From: Victivallales bacterium
GTDB lineage: Bacteria; Verrucomicrobiota; Lentisphaeria; Oligosphaerales; Oligosphaeraceae
NCBI GenBank assembly: GCA_900771165.1
Contig: CAAGMX010000085.1
Span: 1-8,635 of the forward strand
Direction: 5' to 3'
DNA: 8,635 bases
The notes below the pieces were generated by a model. It was not told where the DNA came from, did not search any database, and saw only the letters and a program-made list of their open reading frames with translations. This document shows, piece by piece, positions 1 through 6,484 of this stretch (position 1 is the stretch's first letter; each line of letters starts with the position of its first letter). A program made the position numbers and the translations under genes.

Positions 1-18
1 ACGACGCTCTTCCGATCT
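1..18 (+). other. Illumina adapter remnant at contig end
   Basis: The first 18 bases, ACGACGCTCTTCCGATCT, are identical to the 3' end of the Illumina TruSeq Read 1 adapter, including the terminal GATCT ligation end. The match is from memory of the adapter and is exact over all 18 bases. This is untrimmed library sequence, so the window begins at an artificial contig end. The first genomic base is 19 at the earliest, and no upstream promoter or ribosome binding site for the first gene can be read. Confidence 0.95.
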
Positions 19-1434
19 ATGGGCGGTTTTTTCGGCTGTGTTTCCCGGACATCCTGTGTCGCGGACATTTTCTATGGTGCGGACTACCATTCCCACCTAG
101 GCAATATTCGTGGGGGGCTTCTCGTTTACGGGGAAAACGGCTTTCAGCGCTTCATCCATGACATTCGGAAGGATCCCTTCCGTTCCAAATTCGAGCAGCA
201 TTTGGACGGGATGTCCGGGTGTCTGGGGATTGGGAGCGTGTCGGACACGGATCCTCAGCCGTTGAATGTGGCGGGGGAGTTTGGGGTCTTTGGCATCACC
301 ATGGTGGGGCTCATCCGGAATCAGGAAGTCTTGCAGCAGGAGCTTTTCCGTGGCGGCGTGCATTTTTCCGAGCTGGTGCAGGGGAGGATCGGGCCCACGG
401 AGATTGCGGCGGCCCTGATTGCCACCCGGCCCACGGTGCGGGAGGGGCTTCTGGAGATGCAGGAGCGCATCCAGGGATCCTGCAGCGCCTTGGTGCTGAC
501 GCCCGAGGGGGTGTATGCCTGCCGGGACAAGATGGGACGTACCCCCGTGGTCATTGGCCAGAAGGAGGATGGCAGCCTGGCCGCCTCTCTGGAGTCCTGC
601 GCCCTTCACAACCTGGGCTACCGGATTCTCCGGTGGCTGGGGCCCGGCGAGGCGGTGCTTCTGGAGAAGAAGAGCTTGTCCGTGGTGCCCGTCCTGCCGG
701 TCCGCAAGACCTGCCGGATGTGCGCCTTCATGTGGATTTACTACGGCTTTCCCGCCTCTTCCTATGACGGCGTCAATGTGGAGGAGTCCCGCTATCGCTG
801 CGGGGCGGCCCTGGCGGCCCAGGACAAGGGGCTGGAGGTGGATGCGGTGGCCGGGGTGCCGGATTCCGGCACCGCCCATGCCCTGGGGTATGCCACCGCC
901 ACCCATCTTCCCTACCGCCGCTCCTTCGTGAAATACACCCCCACCTGGCCCCGCAGCTTTATCTCCGACTCCCAGACCACCCGGCTCCATGTGGCCAAGA
1001 TGAAGCTGCTGCCCATCCAGGATTTCATCCGGGGCCAGCGCCTTCTCTTCTGCGAGGACTCCATCGTCCGGGGCACCCAGCTGAAGGACACCTTCGCCCG
1101 GCTGCCGGAGTGGGGGGCCAAGGAAGTGCACGTGCGGGCGGCCTGTCCCCCCATCCTCTTCGGATGCCCCTATCTGAATTTCTCCCCCTCCCGGGGTCCC
1201 CTGGAACTCATTGCCCGCCGGGCGGTGCACACCCTGGAGGACGGCAAGGAGGACGAGGCCCATCTGGAGGAATATGCCGATGCCAGCACGGAGAAATACC
1301 GCCGGATGGTGGAATTGATCCGTCAGGAGATGGGGTTCACCACCCTGAAATATCAGACCCTGGAGGACACCTTGAAGGCCATCGGCCTTCCTCCGGAAGG
1401 GCTGTGCACCTACTGCTGGAACGGGCGGGAGTAG
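19..1434 (+). CDS. purF: PurF-like amidophosphoribosyltransferase lacking the catalytic N-terminal Cys
   Basis: PurF normally makes 5-phosphoribosylamine from PRPP and glutamine, the first committed step of purine synthesis, in the cytoplasm. The 471-residue product has the PurF layout: an N-terminal class II glutamine amidotransferase fold (about 1-225) and a C-terminal type I phosphoribosyltransferase (about 235-400). Visible marks are a PurF-like stretch at 235-265, GVPDSGTAHALGYA (279-292) and the PRPP loop LLFCEDSIVRGTQL (342-355). Cys235, Cys383, Cys463 and Cys466 sit where Bacillus subtilis PurF binds its [4Fe-4S] cluster. The N-terminus reads MGGFFG instead of M-C-G-I-V-G, so the nucleophilic Cys is Gly. 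The usual H-N-G-N loop reads M-V-G-L (95-98), which also loses the oxyanion-hole Asn. Ammonia-dependent or non-canonical activity is therefore likely. From memory, MGGFFG-type homologues annotated as amidophosphoribosyltransferase exist in anaerobic bacteria. The ATG directly follows the adapter, so a longer N-terminus cannot be excluded, although MGGFFG fits the subfamily start. Confidence 0.85.
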   Translation: MGGFFGCVSRTSCVADIFYGADYHSHLGNIRGGLLVYGENGFQRFIHDIRKDPFRSKFEQHLDGMSGCLGIGSVSDTDPQPLNVAGEFGVFGITMVGLIRNQEVLQQELFRGGVHFSELVQGRIGPTEIAAALIATRPTVREGLLEMQERIQGSCSALVLTPEGVYACRDKMGRTPVVIGQKEDGSLAASLESCALHNLGYRILRWLGPGEAVLLEKKSLSVVPVLPVRKTCRMCAFMWIYYGFPASSYDGVNVEESRYRCGAALAAQDKGLEVDAVAGVPDSGTAHALGYATATHLPYRRSFVKYTPTWPRSFISDSQTTRLHVAKMKLLPIQDFIRGQRLLFCEDSIVRGTQLKDTFARLPEWGAKEVHVRAACPPILFGCPYLNFSPSRGPLELIARRAVHTLEDGKEDEAHLEEYADASTEKYRRMVELIRQEMGFTTLKYQTLEDTLKAIGLPPEGLCTYCWNGRE

Positions 1435-1461
1435 TTTTCGGGAGGCCCCAGGGGGCTTCCG

Positions 1462-1501
1462 GGGGTCTCCCCTCCGTTGCCGGGGAACCCCTTTTGTTTT
1501 T
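1462..1501 (+). terminator. Candidate Rho-independent terminator after the purF-like gene
   Basis: GGGGTCTCC (1462-1470) can pair with GGGGAACCCC (1482-1491) in nine base pairs, with one G-U and a bulged A1486, around an 11-base loop. The T-rich run TTTTGTTTTT (1492-1501) follows at once. The position, 27 bases after the TAG of the purF-like gene, suits an intrinsic terminator separating it from the ATPase operon. The bulge, the large loop and the G inside the T run make it less than ideal. The left arm can also pair upstream with 1440-1449, so termination may be conditional. Confidence 0.6.
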
Positions 1502-1537
1502 GACATTGTTGAATCCCAAATCAGGAGAGACACCATT

Positions 1538-2143
1538 ATGGCTGACGAACTGCAGGCACTGCTGGAGCGACTGGACAAGGAGGGCGTCCGCAAGGGCGAG
1601 GAGGAGCGGGAGCGTCTGGTGAGCCAGGCGAAGGCCGAGGCGGCCCAGATCCTTGCCCAGGCCCGGGAGAAGGCGGAGGCCATGGTGGGGCAGGCCCAGA
1701 CGGAGTGCCAGACCCTGCGGCAGAAGGCGGAGGATTCCATCCGCCAGAGCGGCCGCCAGGTGCTTCTGCAGGTGCGTCAGGAGCTCAAGGAACGGGTGGA
1801 GGGCGCCGTGCGCCTGCTGCTGAAGTCCGAGCTGAAGCCCGGGGTGGTGGGCGGCATCGTGGCCCAGCTGTGCCAGGGGTATCTCCGGGAGGAGGGGCGC
1901 CAGGGCAATCTGGCGGTGCTGGTGCCGGAAGCCTCCCTGAAGGAACTGGAGGAGGCGGTGCGGGCCTCCCTGGGGGCCGAACTGCTGAAGCGGGTCTCCC
2001 TGAAGCCCGACAAACGCCTCTCCGGCGGCTTCCAGCTCTCCGTCCAGGGCGAGGAAGTGCTCTACGATTTCACCGACGAGGCTCTGGCGGAGGCCATCGC
2101 CGCCCATCTCTCCCCCGCCCTGGGAGCCTTGATCACTCCCTAG
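1538..2143 (+). CDS. atpE: V-type ATPase subunit E (peripheral stalk)
   Basis: Subunit E forms the peripheral stalk that holds the A3B3 head still against the rotor, on the cytoplasmic side of the membrane. The 201-residue product has a long charged Ala/Glu/Gln/Arg-rich helix (about 1-95) that reads as coiled coil. A compact C-terminal domain (about 100-201) ends in LSGGFQLSVQGEEVLYDFTD (161-180) and a final helix. The GG-F...YDFTDEAL pattern is that of the E C-terminal domain in Chlamydia/Bacteroidetes-type enzymes. Length is normal for the family (about 200). The start is clear: AGGAGA at 1523-1528 lies nine bases before the ATG. It is the first gene of the ATPase run, and the next gene begins seven bases after its TAG. 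No gene for the usual stalk partner G/H is seen nearby. An alternative symbol is ntpE. Confidence 0.93.
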   Translation: MADELQALLERLDKEGVRKGEEERERLVSQAKAEAAQILAQAREKAEAMVGQAQTECQTLRQKAEDSIRQSGRQVLLQVRQELKERVEGAVRLLLKSELKPGVVGGIVAQLCQGYLREEGRQGNLAVLVPEASLKELEEAVRASLGAELLKRVSLKPDKRLSGGFQLSVQGEEVLYDFTDEALAEAIAAHLSPALGALITP

Positions 2144-2150
2144 GACGACC

Positions 2151-2726
2151 ATGGGAAGCGACTTCATCTACATCCTCTCCTCCCTCCCCCTCCTGAAACT
2201 CTCCGGCGAGGGGGCGATGGAATACGGAGCCTTCCTGGAGTCCTGCGGGGGCATGCTGTCCTCCCGGGAGCGGGAGACGCTGTCCCGCCTGGTCTTGCAG
2301 GAGAAGCCCGGAGTGGTGCGTGAGGAGCCGGTGCTGGGGCAGTGGGACCAGTGGCTGGAGACCATGCGTCAGGTGAGTGCGGCCTGGCGCGGGGCGCGGC
2401 GTCCCGGGGATGCGGGGGCGGTGTCGTCGTTGCGTCCCCGCCGGGAGTCCTATCCCGGGGATGTGCGGCGTCTGGAGGCCATTCTGGCCATGGAGGGGCT
2501 GGCGGCCAAGCAGGATGCCTGGGAGGCGCTGCAGTGGAGTCGTCTGGAGGAGCTGTCCCTGGCCCACGGCTTTGACTTTTCCGCCCTGCTGGTCTATGCC
2601 CTGAAGCTTCGGCTGCTGGAGAGCCGGTCCCGCCGCACCTTGGAGGCGGGGACCCGGGCCTTTGAGAAGCTGGTGGCCTCCCGGTTGTCGGAGGCTGTCG
2701 AGGGGCGTCTGGCGGTGGAGGAGTAG
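2151..2726 (+). CDS. DUF2764-type protein of V-ATPase operons, function unknown
   Basis: The 191-residue product has no recognised catalytic motif, signal peptide or membrane helix. It begins MGSDFIYILSSLPLLKLSG, close to the Y-Y-L-V-A-x-L-P-x-L opening I recall for DUF2764. It ends in a helical segment: W129-SRLEEL, HGFDFSALLVYALKLRLLE (139-157), then EAG..AFEKLVA (165-176). Its place between E and A is that of the uncharacterised gene in Chlamydia (CT309) and Bacteroides V-ATPase operons, and this position is the strongest support for the call. The gene probably encodes an ATPase subunit or assembly factor; a role in place of subunit C/d is my inference. AGGA (2142-2145) overlaps the E stop codon and sits five bases before the ATG, suggesting coupling to E. 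Tandem in-frame stops, TAG then TGA, end it. Glycine is coded mostly by GGG here (about 10 of 16), unlike A and B. Confidence 0.83.
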   Translation: MGSDFIYILSSLPLLKLSGEGAMEYGAFLESCGGMLSSRERETLSRLVLQEKPGVVREEPVLGQWDQWLETMRQVSAAWRGARRPGDAGAVSSLRPRRESYPGDVRRLEAILAMEGLAAKQDAWEALQWSRLEELSLAHGFDFSALLVYALKLRLLESRSRRTLEAGTRAFEKLVASRLSEAVEGRLAVEE

Positions 2727-2770
2727 TGACCCTTTTGATGTGACATGACATCCAGTCTTTGAGAACGAGC

Positions 2771-4504
2771 ATGATGAACGAAATGACAGGGAAAAGCGGC
2801 CATGTGACCGGCGTCAATGGCAATCTGGTAAGCGTGGCCTTTGACACCAGCGTCATCCAAAACGAAGTGGCCTTTGTGAAGGTGGAGGACGGGGCGCGTC
2901 TGAAGAGCGAGGTCATCCGGGTCCGTGGCGACCAGGCGGATCTGCAGGTCTTCGAGTCCACCAACGGCATCAAGGTAGGGGATCCGGTGGAGTTCACCGG
3001 GGAGCTTCTCTCCGTGGAGCTGGGCCCCGGCCTGCTGACCCAGGTCTTCGACGGCCTCCAGAATCCCCTTCCCCGGCTGGCCGAGGAATCCCTCTTCCTG
3101 AAGCGGGGCACCTATATCTATCCCCTGGATGACCAGCGCCAGTGGGACTATACCCCGGTGGCCAAGGTGGGAGACGAGCTCTTCGCCGGCGACCAGGTGG
3201 GCTGGGTCCCCGAAGGTATCTTCCAGCACCGCATCATGGTCCCCTTCGCCTGGAGGGGAACCTGGCGCATCACCTGGACGGCCCCCGCCGGCGCCTACAC
3301 CATCCGGACCACGGTGGCCAAGGCCGCCAACGAGGCCGGAGAGGAGCGGGAGATCACCATGGTCCAGTCCTGGCCGGTGCGGATTCCCATTGCCAACTAC
3401 CGGGAGAAGCTGCTGCCCACGGAGCCCATGATCACCCAGGTGCGCACCATCGACACCTTCTTCCCCGTGGCCAAGGGCGGCACCTTCTGCACCCCCGGCC
3501 CCTTTGGCGCCGGCAAGACCGTCCTCCAGCACTCCCTCTCCCAGCGCAGCGAGGCGGACATCGTCATCGTGGCCGCCGTGGGCGAGCGTGCCGGCGAGGT
3601 GGTGGAGATTCTCCAGGAGTTCCCGGTGCTGGAGGATCCCCGCACCGGACGGAAGCTCATGGACCGCACCATCATCATCTGCAATACCAGCTCCATGCCC
3701 GTGGCCTCCCGGGAATCCTCCATCTACACCAGCGTCACCCTGGCGGAATACTACCGGCAGATGGGATTGAACGTGCTGCTGCTGGCGGACTCCACCAGCC
3801 GCTGGGCCCAGGCCCTCCGGGAGGAATCCGGACGTCTGGAGGAGATTCCCGGCGAGGAGGCCTTCCCCGCCTATCTGGAGTCCCTGGTGGCCAGCTTCTA
3901 CGAGCGGGCCGGTCTGGTGCGTCTGAACACCGGGGAGAAGGGATCCATCACCATCTGCGGAGCCGTCTCCCCCGCGGGCGGCAACTTCGAGGAGCCGGTG
4001 ACCCAGGCCACCCTGAAGGTGGTGGGTGCCTTCCTGGCCCTCTCCCGGGACCGGGCCAATGCCCGCCGGTATCCCTCCATCCATCCCCTGGAATCCTGGA
4101 GCAAATACAAGAGCACCGTGGCCCTGGACGAGGTGGCCTACGCCCGCCAGATTCTGCGGAACGGCAACGAGGTGGAGCAGATGATGAAGGTCATCGGCGA
4201 GGAGGGCACCCCCAACGCCGACTTCGTGGTCTACCTGAAGAGCGAATTCCTGGATGCGGTCTACCTCCAGCAGGACACCTTCGACAAGGTGGACAGCTCC
4301 TGCTCCGCCCAGCGCCAGAAATACGTCTTCGCCAAACTGTACGCCATCCTGCGGAAGAACTTCACCTTCGGGGACAAGGCGACGGCCCGGAGATATTTCG
4401 CCGACCTCCGCCAGATCTTCATCGACTGGAACTTCTGCCCCTGGGAGTCCCCCGAGTTCGCCGAAAACGAGAAACGACTGGACGCCAAGCTGGCGGAAGC
4501 ATAG
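2771..4504 (+). CDS. atpA: V-type ATPase catalytic subunit A
   Basis: Subunit A carries the catalytic nucleotide sites of the A3B3 head in the cytoplasm. With this start the product is 577 residues, within the usual 570-600. In order it has the N-terminal beta barrel (about 7-75), the A-specific bulge (about 110-195), the nucleotide-binding domain and a helical C-terminal domain. The P-loop GPFGAGKT is at 243-250 (bases 3497-3520), the GER motif with the presumed catalytic Glu272 at 271-276 (GERAGE), and the Walker B region [15 protein letters not shown] at 334-348. Many stretches match my memory of chlamydial AtpA. The frame opens at TTG 2759, but that codon has no upstream Shine-Dalgarno. 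I prefer ATG 2771 with the weak GAGAACGAG (2761-2769); ATG 2774 or 2783 are also possible. The codons are strongly C-ending, as expected for a highly expressed gene. The next start is 16 bases downstream. An alternative symbol is ntpA. Confidence 0.97.
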   Translation: MMNEMTGKSGHVTGVNGNLVSVAFDTSVIQNEVAFVKVEDGARLKSEVIRVRGDQADLQVFESTNGIKVGDPVEFTGELLSVELGPGLLTQVFDGLQNPLPRLAEESLFLKRGTYIYPLDDQRQWDYTPVAKVGDELFAGDQVGWVPEGIFQHRIMVPFAWRGTWRITWTAPAGAYTIRTTVAKAANEAGEEREITMVQSWPVRIPIANYREKLLPTEPMITQVRTIDTFFPVAKGGTFCTPGPFGAGKTVLQHSLSQRSEADIVIVAAVGERAGEVVEILQEFPVLEDPRTGRKLMDRTIIICNTSSMPVASRESSIYTSVTLAEYYRQMGLNVLLLADSTSRWAQALREESGRLEEIPGEEAFPAYLESLVASFYERAGLVRLNTGEKGSITICGAVSPAGGNFEEPVTQATLKVVGAFLALSRDRANARRYPSIHPLESWSKYKSTVALDEVAYARQILRNGNEVEQMMKVIGEEGTPNADFVVYLKSEFLDAVYLQQDTFDKVDSSCSAQRQKYVFAKLYAILRKNFTFGDKATARRYFADLRQIFIDWNFCPWESPEFAENEKRLDAKLAEA

Positions 4505-4510
4505 GAAGGA
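4503..4510 (+). promoter_or_regulatory. Shine-Dalgarno overlapping the A stop, fixes the B start
   Basis: AGGAAGGA begins inside the TAG of subunit A (4502-4504) and lies ten bases before ATG 4521. It fixes the B start even though the frame is open back to 4254. The 89 codons upstream of 4521 in that frame are a shadow of A and look nothing like an ATPase N-terminus. Sharing bases with the stop codon suggests that B translation is coupled to A. Confidence 0.75.
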
Positions 4511-4520
4511 GCCCCATCCC

Positions 4521-5858
4521 ATGAGAAAAATCTACCACCGCATCCTCCAGATCAGCGGAAATGTCATCACCCTGGAGGCCGAGAATGTGGCCAATGGAGA
4601 ATTGGCCGAGGTGAAGAGCGGAGACCGCAGCTCCCTGGCCCAGGTCATCCGGCTGGACGGACCCCGGGTCTCCCTCCAGGTCTTCGCCGGCGCCCGGGGA
4701 ATCTCCACCGATTCCCAGGTCCGGTTCCTGGGACGCCAGATGCAGGTCTCCGCCTCCGATGACCTGCTGGGACGGGTCTTCACCGGAAACGGCTCCCCGC
4801 GGGACGGCGGCCCCGCCCTCACCGACAACATGGTGGAGATCGGCGGCCCCTCCGTCAATCCCGCCCGCCGTATCATTCCCCGGAAGATGATCCGCACGGG
4901 AATCCCCATGATCGACATCTTCAACACCCTGGTGGAGAGCCAGAAACTCCCCATCTTCTCCATCCCCGGGGAACCCTACAACGCCCTGCTGGCCCGGATC
5001 GCCATGCAGGCCGAGGTGGATGTGATCGTGCTGGGAGGCATGGGCCTGAAGCATGACGACTACCTCTACTTCCGCAACACCCTGGACGAGCACGGGGCCC
5101 TCTCCCGGGCCGTGATGTTCATCCACACCGCCGCCGACCCCACGGTGGAGTGCACCCTGGTGCCGGATCTGGCCCTGGCCACCGCCGAATACTTCGCCGT
5201 GGAGCGGAAGAAGCGGGTTCTCTGCCTGCTGACGGACATGACCAATTTCGCGGACTCCCTGAAGGAGATCGCCATCACCATGGAGCAGATCCCCTCCAAC
5301 CGGGGATATCCCGGCGACCTCTACAGCCAGCTGGCCTCCCGCTATGAAAAGGCGGTCCAGTTCCGGGGAGAGAATGCGGGCTCCATCACCATTCTGGCGG
5401 TGACCACCATGCCCGGTGACGACGTGACCCACCCCGTCCCCGACAACACCGGCTACATCACCGAGGGACAGTTCTACCTTTCCGGCGGCCACATCGAGCC
5501 CTTCGGCTCCCTCTCCCGTCTGAAGCAGAATGTGAACAAGGAGACCCGGGAGGACCACCGGACCCTCATGGATACCATGATCCGCCTCTACGCCCAGTAC
5601 AAGGACACCCTGGAGAAGCAGTCTATGGGCTTCCGGATGTCCGCCTGGGACCAGAAGCTTCTGAAATACGGGGAGCTTTTCGAGGAGCAGATGATGGATC
5701 TGAAGGTGAACATTCCCCTGGAGCAGGCCCTGGACCGGGGCTGGAAGATTCTGGGCGAGTGCTTTGACCCGGCGGAGACGGGGGTGAAGAGCGATCTGCT
5801 GCGGAAGTTCTGGCCTGCGGCGCCGGCGGCGCCTTCTGAGGAGGCCGCCCAGGCCTAG
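4521..5858 (+). CDS. atpB: V-type ATPase non-catalytic subunit B
   Basis: Subunit B alternates with A in the head and contributes an arginine to the A active site. The 445-residue product matches the B family along its length (usual 430-470). It has an N-terminal barrel (about 1-70), then [17 protein letters not shown] (82-98), [19 protein letters not shown] (117-135), [15 protein letters not shown] (236-250) and a C-terminal helical domain. The P-loop position reads [12 protein letters not shown] (146-157) and lacks the G-K-T of A, as expected for a non-catalytic subunit. GSLSRLK (329-335) places Arg333 as the likely arginine finger. The extreme C-terminus is a low-complexity Ala/Pro tail, [15 protein letters not shown]. 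The gene sits 16 bases after A and 14 before D, in one transcript by spacing. Codons are C-rich as in A. An alternative symbol is ntpB. Confidence 0.97.
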   Translation: MRKIYHRILQISGNVITLEAENVANGELAEVKSGDRSSLAQVIRLDGPRVSLQVFAGARGISTDSQVRFLGRQMQVSASDDLLGRVFTGNGSPRDGGPALTDNMVEIGGPSVNPARRIIPRKMIRTGIPMIDIFNTLVESQKLPIFSIPGEPYNALLARIAMQAEVDVIVLGGMGLKHDDYLYFRNTLDEHGALSRAVMFIHTAADPTVECTLVPDLALATAEYFAVERKKRVLCLLTDMTNFADSLKEIAITMEQIPSNRGYPGDLYSQLASRYEKAVQFRGENAGSITILAVTTMPGDDVTHPVPDNTGYITEGQFYLSGGHIEPFGSLSRLKQNVNKETREDHRTLMDTMIRLYAQYKDTLEKQSMGFRMSAWDQKLLKYGELFEEQMMDLKVNIPLEQALDRGWKILGECFDPAETGVKSDLLRKFWPAAPAAPSEEAAQA

Positions 5859-5863
5859 GAGGG
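5857..5863 (+). promoter_or_regulatory. Shine-Dalgarno of subunit D, overlapping the B stop
   Basis: AGGAGGG uses the last two bases of the B stop codon TAG (5856-5858) and lies nine bases before ATG 5873. It is a near-consensus site at ideal spacing, so it supports both the D start and B-to-D translational coupling. Confidence 0.75.
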
Positions 5864-5872
5864 CAGACGCCG

Positions 5873-6484
5873 ATGGGGAAGATCAAGCTGACCAAAAACG
5901 AGCTGAAGCTCCAGCGGGATGCCCTGAAGCGCTTCCAGCGCTATCTGCCCACGCTGCAGCTGAAGAAACAGCAGCTGCAGCTGGAGGTGCGCCAGGCCCG
6001 GGAGGAGCTGGCGGCCCTGGAGGAGGAGGACCGCCGGGAACTGGAGGCCCGCCACGACGACCTGAAGGTCTTCGGGGACTATCCCATGGATCTGGAGGAC
6101 GTGGCCAAGGTGCGCCAGTGGCGGGTGGCCACCCGGAACATCGCCGGCATCGAAGTGCCCGCCCACCGGGGCCTGGAGTGGGAGAATCAGCCCGTGGATC
6201 TTCTCTCCACCCCCATCTGGCTGGATGACGCCCTGGCCCTGGTGGCCCACCAGACCGAACTGCGGCTGCGCCGCCGCCTGATGGAGGAGCAGCTGGCCTG
6301 TCTGGAGGACGAACTCCGGGTGGTCAACCAGCGGGTGAACCTCTTTGAAAAGGTGAAGATCCCCTCCGCCCAGGAGAACATCCGCCGCATCAACATCTAC
6401 ATCGGCGACCAGCAGACCAATTCTGTGGGACGCTCCAAGATCGCCAAGGGAAAATGCCAGGAAAGGGACGCTGAGTTGCCATGA
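5873..6484 (+). CDS. atpD: V-type ATPase subunit D (central rotor shaft)
   Basis: Subunit D is the central shaft that turns inside A3B3 and carries torque to the membrane ring, equivalent in role to gamma of F-type enzymes. The 203-residue product is of normal length. It begins with the family signature MGKIKLTKNELKLQRDAL, leading into a long helix to about residue 65. A short middle region (70-115) follows. The second long helix contains RVNLFEKVKIP (154-164) and the Chlamydia/Bacteroidetes-type tail IGDQQTNSVGRSKIAKGK (177-194). The two helices would form the antiparallel coiled coil. Its TGA stop overlaps the ATG of subunit I as ATGA (6481-6484), a coupling arrangement. It is the only complete gene here that does not end in TAG. 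The usual shaft partner F is not encoded next to it. An alternative symbol is ntpD. Confidence 0.96.
   Translation: MGKIKLTKNELKLQRDALKRFQRYLPTLQLKKQQLQLEVRQAREELAALEEEDRRELEARHDDLKVFGDYPMDLEDVAKVRQWRVATRNIAGIEVPAHRGLEWENQPVDLLSTPIWLDDALALVAHQTELRLRRRLMEEQLACLEDELRVVNQRVNLFEKVKIPSAQENIRRINIYIGDQQTNSVGRSKIAKGKCQERDAELP

Noticed and set aside
1500..1505. TTGACA, a perfect sigma70-type -35 box, upstream of atpE
   Set aside because: No -10-like hexamer occurs 16-18 bases downstream; the best, CATTAT at 1533-1538, is about 27 bases away and runs into the start codon. The first T's belong to the terminator's T run. I cannot support a promoter here.
97..1740. 547-codon open frame on the minus strand across the purF-like gene
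   Set aside because: It is antisense to a clear PurF-like protein and enters subunit E. Its Gly/Pro/His/Leu-rich composition is the usual mirror of high-GC codons, and it shows no recognisable domain.
2759..2770. TTG start for subunit A at 2759
   Set aside because: It has no Shine-Dalgarno upstream. ATG codons at 2771 and 2774 follow a weak GAGAACGAG and give a normal N-terminus.
4254..4520. N-terminal extension of subunit B from the upstream ATG at 4254
   Set aside because: The extra 89 residues are Ser/Thr/Arg-rich shadow of the A gene. The Shine-Dalgarno at 4503-4510 and the family N-terminus point to ATG 4521.
2594..4522. 642-codon open frame on the minus strand across subunit A
   Set aside because: It lies opposite an unmistakable ATPase subunit A. 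The product is low-complexity Gly/His/Leu/Val and follows from the strong GC3 bias of A.
3142..4524. 460-codon plus-strand frame in another phase inside subunit A
   Set aside because: The true A frame is fully supported by its motifs. This product is a Gly/Arg/His/Pro-rich out-of-frame reading.
6482..6484. Possible TGA recoding, given that TGA is nearly unused as a stop
   Set aside because: TGA ends subunit D at the normal family length and overlaps the ATG of subunit I, so it acts as an ordinary stop.
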